7,900 bases of DNA, from positions 1-7,900 of the forward strand of contig SKYW01000211.1 of the NCBI GenBank assembly GCA_007127695.1. The letters run 5' to 3'. Below are positions 1 to 6,256 of this stretch, one piece after another. The translations under genes were made by a program, and so were the position numbers. Positions within the stretch are counted from its first letter, which is position 1; every line of letters begins with the position of its first letter. The notes beneath the pieces were generated by a model. It had not been told where the DNA came from and ran no database searches. It saw only the letters and a list, made by a program, of their open reading frames with translations. This stretch comes from Balneolales bacterium. GTDB taxonomy: Bacteria > Bacteroidota > Rhodothermia > Balneolales > Natronogracilivirgulaceae.

Positions 1-591
1 ACTCAAAATGACGGGAAAAAGTCGCTTTCGTAGTAAGCCAGAAAAACAAATAGAATTCACCAACTGCCAAAAAGAACCGATTTGCTTTTTGAGTTTTTAT
101 TATGACATTTTCACTCAGCTTAATAGCTTGCTTCTTAACTCTGGGCAGGTTTGGTTTTTTTACAATATCAGTGTTGATGGCTTTCATGTGTTAAAATCTT
201 TGTTTCAAGAGGTCACAATGCCAAGCCAAGTTTTAATCACACGCCTGTGTGTCAGTGCTCCTGCTCTGTCATGGCCATTTCATCTCTTCATTTTTCCGAA
301 TGCTGATTTTTTTTGGCAGACTTGCGGAATAGCCGTGTATTACAGTCACACTGGTTTTGAGCGTACCCTCTCATACCTATCAAGGTACGGATATAAATTG
401 CGTACCTGTTATAGGTTTCCTGAGCATTGTTACATAAATCAATGATTTTTAAATAATTTTTCAGATAAAATGCCCATGCCGCAGAGTCGCATAGGCACTT
501 GCAGCAATATTGAAATATTGGCATTACTGATATTGCCGAGTGGCAGGCGGAACGGATGTTTTTCCTAGTGGAAACTCTCAGAATGAAAATC
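1..591. other. AT-rich stretch without a defensible gene
   Basis: This stretch is visibly AT-richer than everything to its right, with many T runs on the plus strand. A 145-codon plus frame (8-445) and a 78-codon minus frame (288-524) are open, but neither gives a recognisable protein: residues such as Cys, Phe, Tyr and Trp are scattered and no conserved block appears. Short inverted repeats occur: CACAC/GTGTG at 238-251, TACC/GGTA and ACCT/AGGT near 375-415, CAATATT/AATATTG at 505-520, and TTTCC/GGAAA at 561-574. None is followed by a T tract of the kind expected for an intrinsic terminator of the transporter gene. The composition would fit a decayed mobile element or non-coding DNA; I cannot tell which. 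Confidence 0.5.
2..187 (-). CDS. possible N-terminal fragment of an unknown protein, running off the left edge
   Basis: On the minus strand an ATG at 187-185 opens a frame that stays open for 62 codons to the window edge. The first 36 residues are rich in Lys, Ile, Asn and Pro (start MKAINTDIVKKPNLPRVKKQ) and read like a soluble or DNA-binding protein start. The rest turns aromatic and hydrophobic, and I recognise no family. No clear ribosome binding site precedes the ATG. It overlaps a longer but less protein-like plus-strand frame. It could be the start of a real gene or transposase lying mostly outside the window, or chance in AT-rich DNA. Confidence 0.2.
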   Translation of the reverse strand, partial: MKAINTDIVKKPNLPRVKKQAIKLSENVIIKTQKANRFFLAVGEFYLFFWLTTKATFSRHFE

Positions 592-1335
592 TCACACCAT
601 TAGCAGTATGGCAAACGCAATGAGCGCAGCTCCCACCGTCTTGCTGAAAACCGTTTCGTCGATTTTGAAAAACACCCTGGTCCCGAAATAGAGGCCGATC
701 AGGAGGCCAGGCATGCCGGCTGCGGCATACATCATGGTTTCACTGGTGACCAGTCCGGCGACCGAAAACGAGATGATCCGCGCGATGGCTCCGAAGACGA
801 AGAAAACGATAAGCACATCCCGAAAGGCCACCATTCGGAACTGCCTGCCCAGATGCCAGATGATGGGAGGGCCGCTTATCCCGAAAAGTCCACCCAAAAC
901 ACCGGAAGCGCCGGCAAAGCCAAGGTCCTTGCGGCTGCATTTTTCAGGAAGCTGCTCCTGAAGCCGGTCGAAGGACGCTTTGGTGCGGAACACGGCAAAC
1001 CACAGCCCCAGGATGAACACCGCCATGCCCAGCAGCACCCGGAAGGTCTGTGCCGGGACGTACGAGAGCAGGAAAACGCCGGCGACGGTCCCCACCGCCA
1101 TGGCCGCAACAAGACCCGTCATGAACGGGACGCTTTGCACGCTTCGCACCGTGCGCCACATAATAAGTCCCGCCATGAGGTCAAGGAAGGAACTGGCCAC
1201 AATGATGGATTGCGGGGCAAAGAACAGGGCTCCGACGGGTATGAAGATGAGCGCCGGACCGAATCCGGTCAGCCCCTTGATGAAAAAGGCTGCTGCGGCA
1301 ATCGCGGGAAGGATCAGGAAAAAGTAAGAATCCAA
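592..1335 (-). CDS. TauE/SafE-family membrane transporter (sulfite exporter-like permease)
   Basis: A 247-residue, strongly hydrophobic protein with about eight predicted membrane segments (roughly residues 3-19, 25-45, 47-62, 71-92, 98-116, 138-158, 171-194, 200-220 and a last one at 231-247). It carries the duplicated glycine-rich signature of the TauE/SafE family: GLTGFGPALI at 21-30 and GGLFGISGPPI at 148-158, one in each half. Length and topology fit the family (usually about 240-270 residues). Known members export sulfite, sulfoacetate or related anions, but many have unknown substrates. The only start that keeps the N-terminal membrane segment is a TTG (1335-1333) without a good ribosome binding site; the first internal Met (54) would remove two segments. 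It is co-directional with the methyltransferase but lies 205 bp downstream behind a hairpin, so co-transcription is doubtful. A sulfur link is suggested by family and neighbours only. Confidence 0.85.
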   Translation of the reverse strand: MDSYFFLILPAIAAAAFFIKGLTGFGPALIFIPVGALFFAPQSIIVASSFLDLMAGLIMWRTVRSVQSVPFMTGLVAAMAVGTVAGVFLLSYVPAQTFRVLLGMAVFILGLWFAVFRTKASFDRLQEQLPEKCSRKDLGFAGASGVLGGLFGISGPPIIWHLGRQFRMVAFRDVLIVFFVFGAIARIISFSVAGLVTSETMMYAAAGMPGLLIGLYFGTRVFFKIDETVFSKTVGAALIAFAILLMV

Positions 1336-1354
1336 TGGAAATCTGTGTTTTAAC

Positions 1355-1424
1355 GAGTTGGTGCGAGTTAGTGCGTGCTCCGTCGTGTTCCCGTGTCCAG
1401 CTGCGGTGCCGTATTACGGTGCCG
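1355..1424. repeat. short direct repeats upstream of the TauE-like gene
   Basis: A near-perfect tandem decamer, GAGTTGGTGC (1355-1364) followed directly by GAGTTAGTGC (1365-1374), lies just upstream of the transporter start. Further along, CGGTGCCG occurs twice, at 1404-1411 and 1417-1424, 13 bp apart. They sit where the transporter promoter or operator would be expected. No match to a known binding site is claimed. Confidence 0.3.
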
Positions 1425-1512
1425 CGTTCAGGTGCTGTTTTCCGTGTACGCAATATAAGCCGTACCATATACCCGGACCAATAGCTTCCTGGTTGATCTG
1501 CGGCAATTGGAT

Positions 1513-1540
1513 CGCCGGACGGATATGCAAATCCCCGGCG
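1513..1540 (-). terminator. hairpin directly behind the egtD/eanA stop codon
   Basis: On the minus strand the base after the TAA stop begins an inverted repeat: CGCCGG-GGAT, a 6-base loop, then ATCC-(GT bulge)-CCGGCG. That gives a ten-pair GC-rich stem with a two-base bulge. The position, flush against the stop codon, suggests a transcript end or 3'-stabilising structure. No T run follows (the next bases are ATCCAATTG), so it is not a textbook Rho-independent terminator. It would tend to separate the methyltransferase transcript from the TauE-like gene. Confidence 0.45.
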
Positions 1541-2485
1541 TTATCTCTTTCGCAAATAATACACGTAAAAGAACGCGCTGCTGTCCATCCACATGTGTTC
1601 AATCTCAAACAGACCGGCAACCAGGGATCGAAAATCCTCATCACTGTATTTGCAGGAGTTTTCGGTGTGAATGGTTTCTCCTTCGCGGAAATGAAACGGC
1701 ATATCCCGGATCGTTACCGTTTGTTCGGTATCGCTTATCAGGTGCATTTCGATTCGCTTTTCTTCGGAATTGAACCAGGCCTTATGGGTAAAGCGATTGA
1801 TATCAAAATTGGCTTCGAGCTCTTTGTTGAGGCGAATCAAAATGTTTTTATTGAATGCAGCGGTAATACCCTGCGAGTCATTATAGGCCGCTTCCAGAAC
1901 AGAGACATCTTTTAGCGCATCAACCCCGATCAGGAGTCCGTCACCTACGGAAAGTATGCTGCACAGGCGCTCAAGAAATGCGCGGGCTTGTGCTTTCGGG
2001 AAATTTCCTATGGTGGACCCGGGAAAGTAAAGTACCGTTCGCCTGACGTCCGGTATGTCCGGAATGTCAAACGGTTGGGTGTAATCCCGGACAACCGGCA
2101 TGACCTTCAGCGCGGGATATTCTTTTTCCAGCTCATTGACGGTCTGCTGCAAGAATTTTCCGGAGATATCCACCGGCACATAAGCCGTCAGATCATCCAT
2201 GTTTTTAAGCAACAACCGGGTCTTCGAACTGCTGCCGCTGCCCAATTCCACAAGTAAACATCGTTTGCCCAGAGAACTGCAAATTTCACGGATATGGCGC
2301 TCCATGATCTTAATCTCGCTCCGGGTAAGATAATACTCGTCAAGCTCGCAAATGGCTTCAAACAACTCGGAGCCCCGTTTGTCATAAAAGTATTTGCTGG
2401 ATAATGATTTCTGGTCCCTGGAGAGCCCTGCTGTTGCATCTTCCAGCATGGCGCTTCTCAGGTCTTCAAATTGATAAAGGAACAT
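1541..2485 (-). CDS. egtD: L-histidine N-alpha-methyltransferase (EgtD/EanA type), hercynine-forming
   Basis: A 314-residue SAM-dependent methyltransferase expected to trimethylate the histidine alpha-amino group to give hercynine, the first step of ergothioneine synthesis. Family marks run in order: SKYFYDKRGSELFEAI (30-45) with the Tyr pair 51-52; the SAM loop ELGSGSSSKT (80-89); VDIS with Asp106; PGSTIGNF (155-162) with Asn161, the equivalent of the histidine-binding Asn of mycobacterial EgtD; AYND with Tyr201; and TENSCKY (274-280), whose Glu275 and Ser277 match the Glu-x-Ser pair that binds substrate. Length equals that of characterised EgtD (about 320). The start ATG has AAGG four bases upstream (plus-strand 2490-2493). 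It lies 109 bp behind the flavodoxin-like gene on the same strand. With an EanB-like gene nearby and no EgtB in view, it most likely acts as EanA in the oxygen-independent route; that role is inferred from context. Confidence 0.93.
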   Translation of the reverse strand: MFLYQFEDLRSAMLEDATAGLSRDQKSLSSKYFYDKRGSELFEAICELDEYYLTRSEIKIMERHIREICSSLGKRCLLVELGSGSSSKTRLLLKNMDDLTAYVPVDISGKFLQQTVNELEKEYPALKVMPVVRDYTQPFDIPDIPDVRRTVLYFPGSTIGNFPKAQARAFLERLCSILSVGDGLLIGVDALKDVSVLEAAYNDSQGITAAFNKNILIRLNKELEANFDINRFTHKAWFNSEEKRIEMHLISDTEQTVTIRDMPFHFREGETIHTENSCKYSDEDFRSLVAGLFEIEHMWMDSSAFFYVYYLRKR

Positions 2486-2594
2486 GTGACCTTATTTCAT
2501 ACGATTTGAATTGCACAAGACGGACAACATGAGAAATGACCTTCCGACAAAAGAAGTTCCGCTTCCACTTGCGGATGCCCCGGATTGCTACCAG

Positions 2595-3335
2595 TCATCG
2601 GTAATCGGGATTTGGGTGGTCAAAGCGGCAGCCGGCATCCCATTCACTGCGTTGGTTGCCGTGTGCGGGTATGCCGTTGGATTCCTGCAGCATGCGAGCC
2701 ATGTGCATGAGATTCCAGGTCATAAAGGTGGTATTGCGCTGCGTAAAATCGTTTTCCGGTCCTCCGGAACCCTCATCGGCATAGGACTTGCCCGGACCGG
2801 CCTCTCCGATCCAACCGGCATCGGCTTGGGGAGGAATGACATAGCCGAGATGTTGAAGTGCATATAAAATGGTCATACCGCAGTGTTTTATGCCATCTTC
2901 ATTTCCCGTCACCAGACACCCGGCCGCTTTTCCGTAATAGGCATATTGTCCATTGTCGTTCAATTTACCCGATTCTCCGTATAAACGCTCTATGACCAGC
3001 CGACAAACCGAGCTTTCCTCACCAAGCCAGATAGGGGTGCCAATCACCAATATATTGGCATCCATAACCTTCTCACAGAGTTGCGGCCAGTCATCCTTTT
3101 TAAAACCATGCTGGGTCATATCCGGATAAACACCCGGCGGAATGGTGAAGTCGACAGGCCGTAAAATCTCTGTCCGTATCCCGTTTGCCTCCATGATGGA
3201 TTGGGAGACGTTCATCAGTGCTTCGGTATGAGACAGCTCCCCGCTGGGTTTAAGGGTGCAGTTGAGAAATATGGCTTTCAGCCCGGAGAAATCGAAATCG
3301 TGATTCTTGCATAACTCTTCCTGCTTGGGATTCAT
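2595..3335 (-). CDS. flavodoxin-fold NAD(P)H-dependent oxidoreductase
   Basis: A 246-residue protein of the NADPH-dependent FMN reductase/flavodoxin-like superfamily. After a first beta strand (AIFLNCTL, 21-28) comes the FMN phosphate-binding loop region KPSGELSHTEAL (29-40). The second strand and flavin-contact loop are at ILVIGTPIWLGEES (95-108), and a third loop is VTGNEDGIKHCG (142-153). These are the expected sites of a flavin-binding sandwich fold. No signal peptide or membrane segment is seen, so it is cytoplasmic. The C-terminal tail after about residue 195 (ending WDAGCRFDHPNPDYR) is longer than in minimal flavodoxins. The start ATG has GGAA about seven bases upstream. It is the first gene of the minus-strand group, directly before egtD/eanA and divergent from the FAD oxidoreductase. 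Electron donor, acceptor and any sulfur role are unknown; a quinone, azo, FMN or disulfide/polysulfide reductase are all possible. Confidence 0.8.
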   Translation of the reverse strand: MNPKQEELCKNHDFDFSGLKAIFLNCTLKPSGELSHTEALMNVSQSIMEANGIRTEILRPVDFTIPPGVYPDMTQHGFKKDDWPQLCEKVMDANILVIGTPIWLGEESSVCRLVIERLYGESGKLNDNGQYAYYGKAAGCLVTGNEDGIKHCGMTILYALQHLGYVIPPQADAGWIGEAGPGKSYADEGSGGPENDFTQRNTTFMTWNLMHMARMLQESNGIPAHGNQRSEWDAGCRFDHPNPDYR

Positions 3336-3440
3336 ATCAAGTTCCGTGTTTATTCGGGTGACTGTCCGGCATCCGCATCGATGTCGCTTGTGAAAGGACC
3401 CGGAAGAATATCAATGAGCGGATGTGGTATCTGCAAGTCA

Positions 3441-3471
3441 TTGTGTTATCTTGTAGAATATAATATGTTTA
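3441..3471 (+). promoter_or_regulatory. candidate promoter of the plus-strand sulfur-transfer operon
   Basis: A perfect TATAAT occurs at 3459-3464, about 90 bp before the FAD oxidoreductase start, but no good TTGACA-like box is found 16-18 bp upstream. Read with the Bacteroidota-type consensus (TTTG, about 20 bp, TAnnTTTG), TTG at 3441-3443 is followed after 20 bp by TATGTTTA at 3464-3471, seven of eight matches. Either reading is possible. The Bacteroidota reading would support a Bacteroidota-related host. Confidence 0.35.
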
Positions 3472-3490
3472 GAGAATTCCTGTTTACCAA
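3459..3490 (-). promoter_or_regulatory. weak candidate promoter for the minus-strand reductase/methyltransferase pair
   Basis: On the minus strand TTGGTA (plus 3485-3490) is followed after 17-19 bp by AT-rich hexamers CATATT or TATTAT (about plus 3461-3467). Matches to the sigma-70 consensus are partial, and the element overlaps the plus-strand promoter candidate. Position, about 125 bp before the flavodoxin-like start, is acceptable. Confidence 0.2.
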
Positions 3491-3554
3491 ACGGCTAATC
3501 CGGATACACACAACAGCCACCATCCATACATAAAACGCGGCCAGGAGTTGCTAA

Positions 3555-4919
3555 ATGGAACATTTTGAGTATGTGATCATTGGGACTGGACAGGCATCAG
3601 GAACGTTGTTGGGCAAATTGATCCCTGCCAAAAAAAAAATCGCAGTGATTGAACAGCACAAGGTCGGAGGCAGTTGTGTGAATTATGGATGCACCCCTAC
3701 AAAAACCCTGGTGGCAACCGCCAAGGCGATGCACACGGCACGCAGGGGCGATTTTTTTGGCTTTGATTCAGGCACCCTTTCCATTGATTTCGGCAAGGTC
3801 AGACAACGGATGGACGAGATTCGCAATGGTGCAAACCAAGGCCTCGAAAAATGGATGACCGACACATCCAACGTTACGCTCTACAAGGGCCGGGGCCGGT
3901 TTAATGAGGACAAGTCCATAACGGTCGGCGGTCATACCATCACAGGGAGCCAAATCATTATAAATACCGGAACCCGTCCGGCCGCTCCCCCGATCAAAGG
4001 ACTGGAACAGGTTCCGTGGCTTGATAATGAGCGCCTGCTGTCACTGGAGAAGCTTCCCCGGCATCTTATCATCATAGGCGGCGGATATATTGCTGTGGAA
4101 TTCGGACAGATTTTCAGGCGGTTCGGCTGCGAGATCACCATTTTGCAGCGTGAGGGACAAATTATGTCGCATGAAGATGACGACGTCGCCCATGCGATTC
4201 AGGAGATACTCGAAGAGGAAGGCATCCGGATAATATGCAATGCCGGCGTAACAGAGGTGTCCGGCAGCGATGGAGATGTCTCCGTCCAACTGGATAGTGG
4301 AGAGACCTTCGCGGGCTCGCATGTACTGGTGGCAGCCGGAAGGGCCCCCAACAGCGATACGCTCAACCCGGACGCAATAGGCCTGGATCGTGACGAACGG
4401 GGTTTTATCATAGTGGATGATCATTGTCGAACCAGTGTGGATGGCATCTATGCCGCAGGAGATGTCAATGGGCAAGGAGCTTTTACACACACTTCGGTAA
4501 ATGACGCCGAAATTGTGCTCGATGATCTGTTTGACGGAGACCGGAAAATCTCCCACCGGGTCCCGATCTACGCTCTTTTTACTGATCCGCCCCTGGGACG
4601 GACCGGCATGTCGGAAAAGGAAGCCCTCGACAGCGGAAAACGGGTGCTGAAAGCGGTCCGGCCCATGTCCAAAATCAATCGCGCAAAAGAGATGGGCGAA
4701 ACCAAAGGATTTGCCAAATTACTGGTGGATGCCGATTCGGATCTCATCCTCGGGGCATCCATCCTGGGACCGGGCGCGGATGAGATCATCAACATGATCG
4801 CGGTCCTGATCCATCAAAAGATCCCATGCAAGGATTATCGCAAGGTCGTGCACGTACATCCGACCGTATCGGAACTCATACCCTTTATTCTGGACGGACT
4901 GGAGCCGGTTTCCGGCTGA
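3555..4919 (+). CDS. FAD-dependent pyridine nucleotide-disulfide oxidoreductase (mercuric reductase/lipoamide dehydrogenase-like)
   Basis: A 454-residue class I flavoprotein disulfide reductase, cytoplasmic. In order it shows the FAD-binding start YVIIGTGQASG (6-16), the redox-active disulfide GGSCVNYGCTPTK (38-50; Cys41 and Cys46), the NAD(P)H-binding loop IIIGGGYIAVEFG (172-184), the second FAD motif GIYAAGDVNG (297-306), and the C-terminal dimerisation domain with HVHPTVSE (433-440), whose His435 and Glu440 form the usual catalytic pair. Unlike true mercuric reductase it has neither an N-terminal metal-binding domain nor the C-terminal Cys pair, so mercury reduction is unlikely. A clear AGGAG (3543-3547) lies seven bases before the ATG. 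It opens the plus-strand run, 23 bp before the EanB-like gene. A role in reducing a sulfur species (polysulfide, persulfide, ergothioneine disulfide, or a small thiol disulfide) is inferred from neighbours. The substrate cannot be read from sequence. Confidence 0.9.
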   Translation: MEHFEYVIIGTGQASGTLLGKLIPAKKKIAVIEQHKVGGSCVNYGCTPTKTLVATAKAMHTARRGDFFGFDSGTLSIDFGKVRQRMDEIRNGANQGLEKWMTDTSNVTLYKGRGRFNEDKSITVGGHTITGSQIIINTGTRPAAPPIKGLEQVPWLDNERLLSLEKLPRHLIIIGGGYIAVEFGQIFRRFGCEITILQREGQIMSHEDDDVAHAIQEILEEEGIRIICNAGVTEVSGSDGDVSVQLDSGETFAGSHVLVAAGRAPNSDTLNPDAIGLDRDERGFIIVDDHCRTSVDGIYAAGDVNGQGAFTHTSVNDAEIVLDDLFDGDRKISHRVPIYALFTDPPLGRTGMSEKEALDSGKRVLKAVRPMSKINRAKEMGETKGFAKLLVDADSDLILGASILGPGADEIINMIAVLIHQKIPCKDYRKVVHVHPTVSELIPFILDGLEPVSG

Positions 4920-4942
4920 ACGCTAAGTAAACCCCCGAAGTG

Positions 4943-6244
4943 ATGAGAGAAACTACCACTCAGGAACTTTTCAACAGGCTGGATGATCCGAATCTGAAAC
5001 CCATTGATACCAGGCCGGCAGATGCCTATAACGGCTGGCCGCTCGAAAACGAAAAACGGGGCGGACATATCCGTGGGGCGCGATCCCTGCCCGAAAAATG
5101 GTCCCATTACATCGACTGGCTTGAGATCTTGCAGTCGAAAGGCCTGACGCCGGAGAATGAACTGGTGATTTATGGATACGACCCTGAAAAAACGGAAAAG
5201 GTAGCCCGGCAATTCGTCAAGGCCGGGTTCGAAAAGGTTCGATCGTATCACGGTTTCAAGGAAGAATGGTCGGCGAACGAAACATACCCCGTGGAGTCGC
5301 TCCAGCGCAGGGAGCAGCTTGTACCAGCCGGATGGCTTTACCGGGCAGCTGTGGATCAGCGCGATCCCGATACACTTGAGCCGCTGTCTGTCACCGGTCG
5401 CCGGATAGTCATAGGTCACGCGCATTACCAGAATCCCGACGATTACCATGCGGGACATATCCCCGGGGCCATTCCCCTGGACACAAACTGGCTGGAAGAT
5501 CCCGCTACCTGGAATCGCAGGACCCCGGAGGAACTCGCCTCAACCCTGACACAACTCGGCATCACCCATGATACAACAGTGGTGCTCTACGGTCGCTTTT
5601 CCTATCCGGACAATAATGACCCCTATCCCGGCAGCAGCGCCGGTCAGCTCGGTGCTTTTCGCTGCGCTTTTCTGATGCTATATGCAGGAGTTAAGGACGT
5701 CAGGATGCTCAACGGAGGTATGCAGGCATGGGAGGATGCCGGATATGCCGTATCCACGGAAGTGGTACAGCCTGAACCGGTCGGCGATTTCGGTGCGAAG
5801 ATACCGGGGATGCCCGAACTGGCCATCGATTTGCAGGAAGCCGAGCAGGTGTTGAACTCCGAAAACAGCAATCTGGTAAGCGTGCGAAGCTGGAGTGAAT
5901 TTATCGGCAAAGTCAGCGGGTATAACTATATCAAAAAAAAAGGGCGGATACCCGGAGTGGTTTTTGCCAACTGTGGCAGCGATGCCTACCACATGGAAAA
6001 TTATCGCAACCTGGACCATACCACGCGCGAATATCACGAAATCGAACAACTGTGGGCGGAAGCCGGTATCACGCCCGAAAAGTACAATGCCTTCTACTGC
6101 GGAACCGGCTGGCGTGGAAGTGAAGCCTTTTTCAATGCCTGGCTGATGGGATGGCCTGATATCGCGGTGTATGACGGTGGCTGGTTTGAGTGGAGCAACG
6201 CCGGCAAACCCTATGAAACAGGAGAACCGAAAACCAGTATTTGA
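4943..6244 (+). CDS. eanB: multi-rhodanese sulfurtransferase, EanB-like (candidate hercynine sulfur transferase)
   Basis: A 433-residue soluble protein made of three rhodanese-like units (about 3-115, 125-275 and 292-430). The first two have lost the active-site Cys: their loop positions read IYGYDPEK and LYGRFSYP. The third keeps AFYCGTGWRGSEAFF with Cys386. This single-Cys CGTGWRG loop and the whole length resemble EanB of Chlorobium limicola, which moves polysulfide sulfur onto hercynine to give ergothioneine without oxygen. From memory its catalytic residues are Cys412 and Tyr353, 59 apart; here Tyr327 (GYNYIKKKG) and Cys386 are also 59 apart. Only two other Cys exist (241, 344). A GTG directly before the ATG (4940) is an alternative start adding one residue; the ribosome binding site is weak. 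It lies 12 bp before sufS. The alternative is a general thiosulfate or mercaptopyruvate sulfurtransferase; the nearby histidine methyltransferase favours EanB. Confidence 0.82.
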   Translation: MRETTTQELFNRLDDPNLKPIDTRPADAYNGWPLENEKRGGHIRGARSLPEKWSHYIDWLEILQSKGLTPENELVIYGYDPEKTEKVARQFVKAGFEKVRSYHGFKEEWSANETYPVESLQRREQLVPAGWLYRAAVDQRDPDTLEPLSVTGRRIVIGHAHYQNPDDYHAGHIPGAIPLDTNWLEDPATWNRRTPEELASTLTQLGITHDTTVVLYGRFSYPDNNDPYPGSSAGQLGAFRCAFLMLYAGVKDVRMLNGGMQAWEDAGYAVSTEVVQPEPVGDFGAKIPGMPELAIDLQEAEQVLNSENSNLVSVRSWSEFIGKVSGYNYIKKKGRIPGVVFANCGSDAYHMENYRNLDHTTREYHEIEQLWAEAGITPEKYNAFYCGTGWRGSEAFFNAWLMGWPDIAVYDGGWFEWSNAGKPYETGEPKTSI

Positions 6245-6256
6245 TGTGCCGGACGA

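Larger units (their letters stand above)
3336..3554. promoter_or_regulatory. shared divergent promoter region
   Basis: This 219-bp gap separates the minus-strand reductase/methyltransferase pair from the plus-strand sulfur-transfer run, so promoters for both must lie here or inside genes. It contains an AT-rich core (3455-3471) with promoter-like elements for both directions. There is also an interrupted inverted repeat, CAATGA at 3412-3417 and TCATTG at 3438-3443, whose right arm touches the plus-strand upstream promoter element, and an 8-bp palindrome CATCGATG at 3376-3383. A regulator controlling both directions is plausible but not shown. Confidence 0.55.

Noticed and set aside
8..445. 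A 145-codon plus-strand frame in the AT-rich left end
   Set aside because: The product has scattered Cys, Phe and Tyr, no family resemblance and no ribosome binding site; it is also antisense to the slightly more protein-like fragment at 2-187.
561..574. TTTCC/GGAAA hairpin as a terminator for the TauE-like gene
   Set aside because: The stem has only five pairs and is not followed by a T run on the minus strand.
853..1353. A 166-codon plus-strand frame opposite the TauE-like gene
   Set aside because: It is hydrophilic, low in recognisable structure and lies wholly opposite a membrane protein with clear family motifs.
4041..4556. A 171-codon minus-strand frame opposite the FAD oxidoreductase
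   Set aside because: It has no domain or suitable start signal and is fully antisense to a gene with intact FAD, NAD(P)H and disulfide motifs.
3555..4919. Mercuric reductase (merA) as the name of the FAD oxidoreductase
   Set aside because: The C-terminal vicinal cysteines and N-terminal metal-binding domain are missing, and no merR, merT or merP is nearby.
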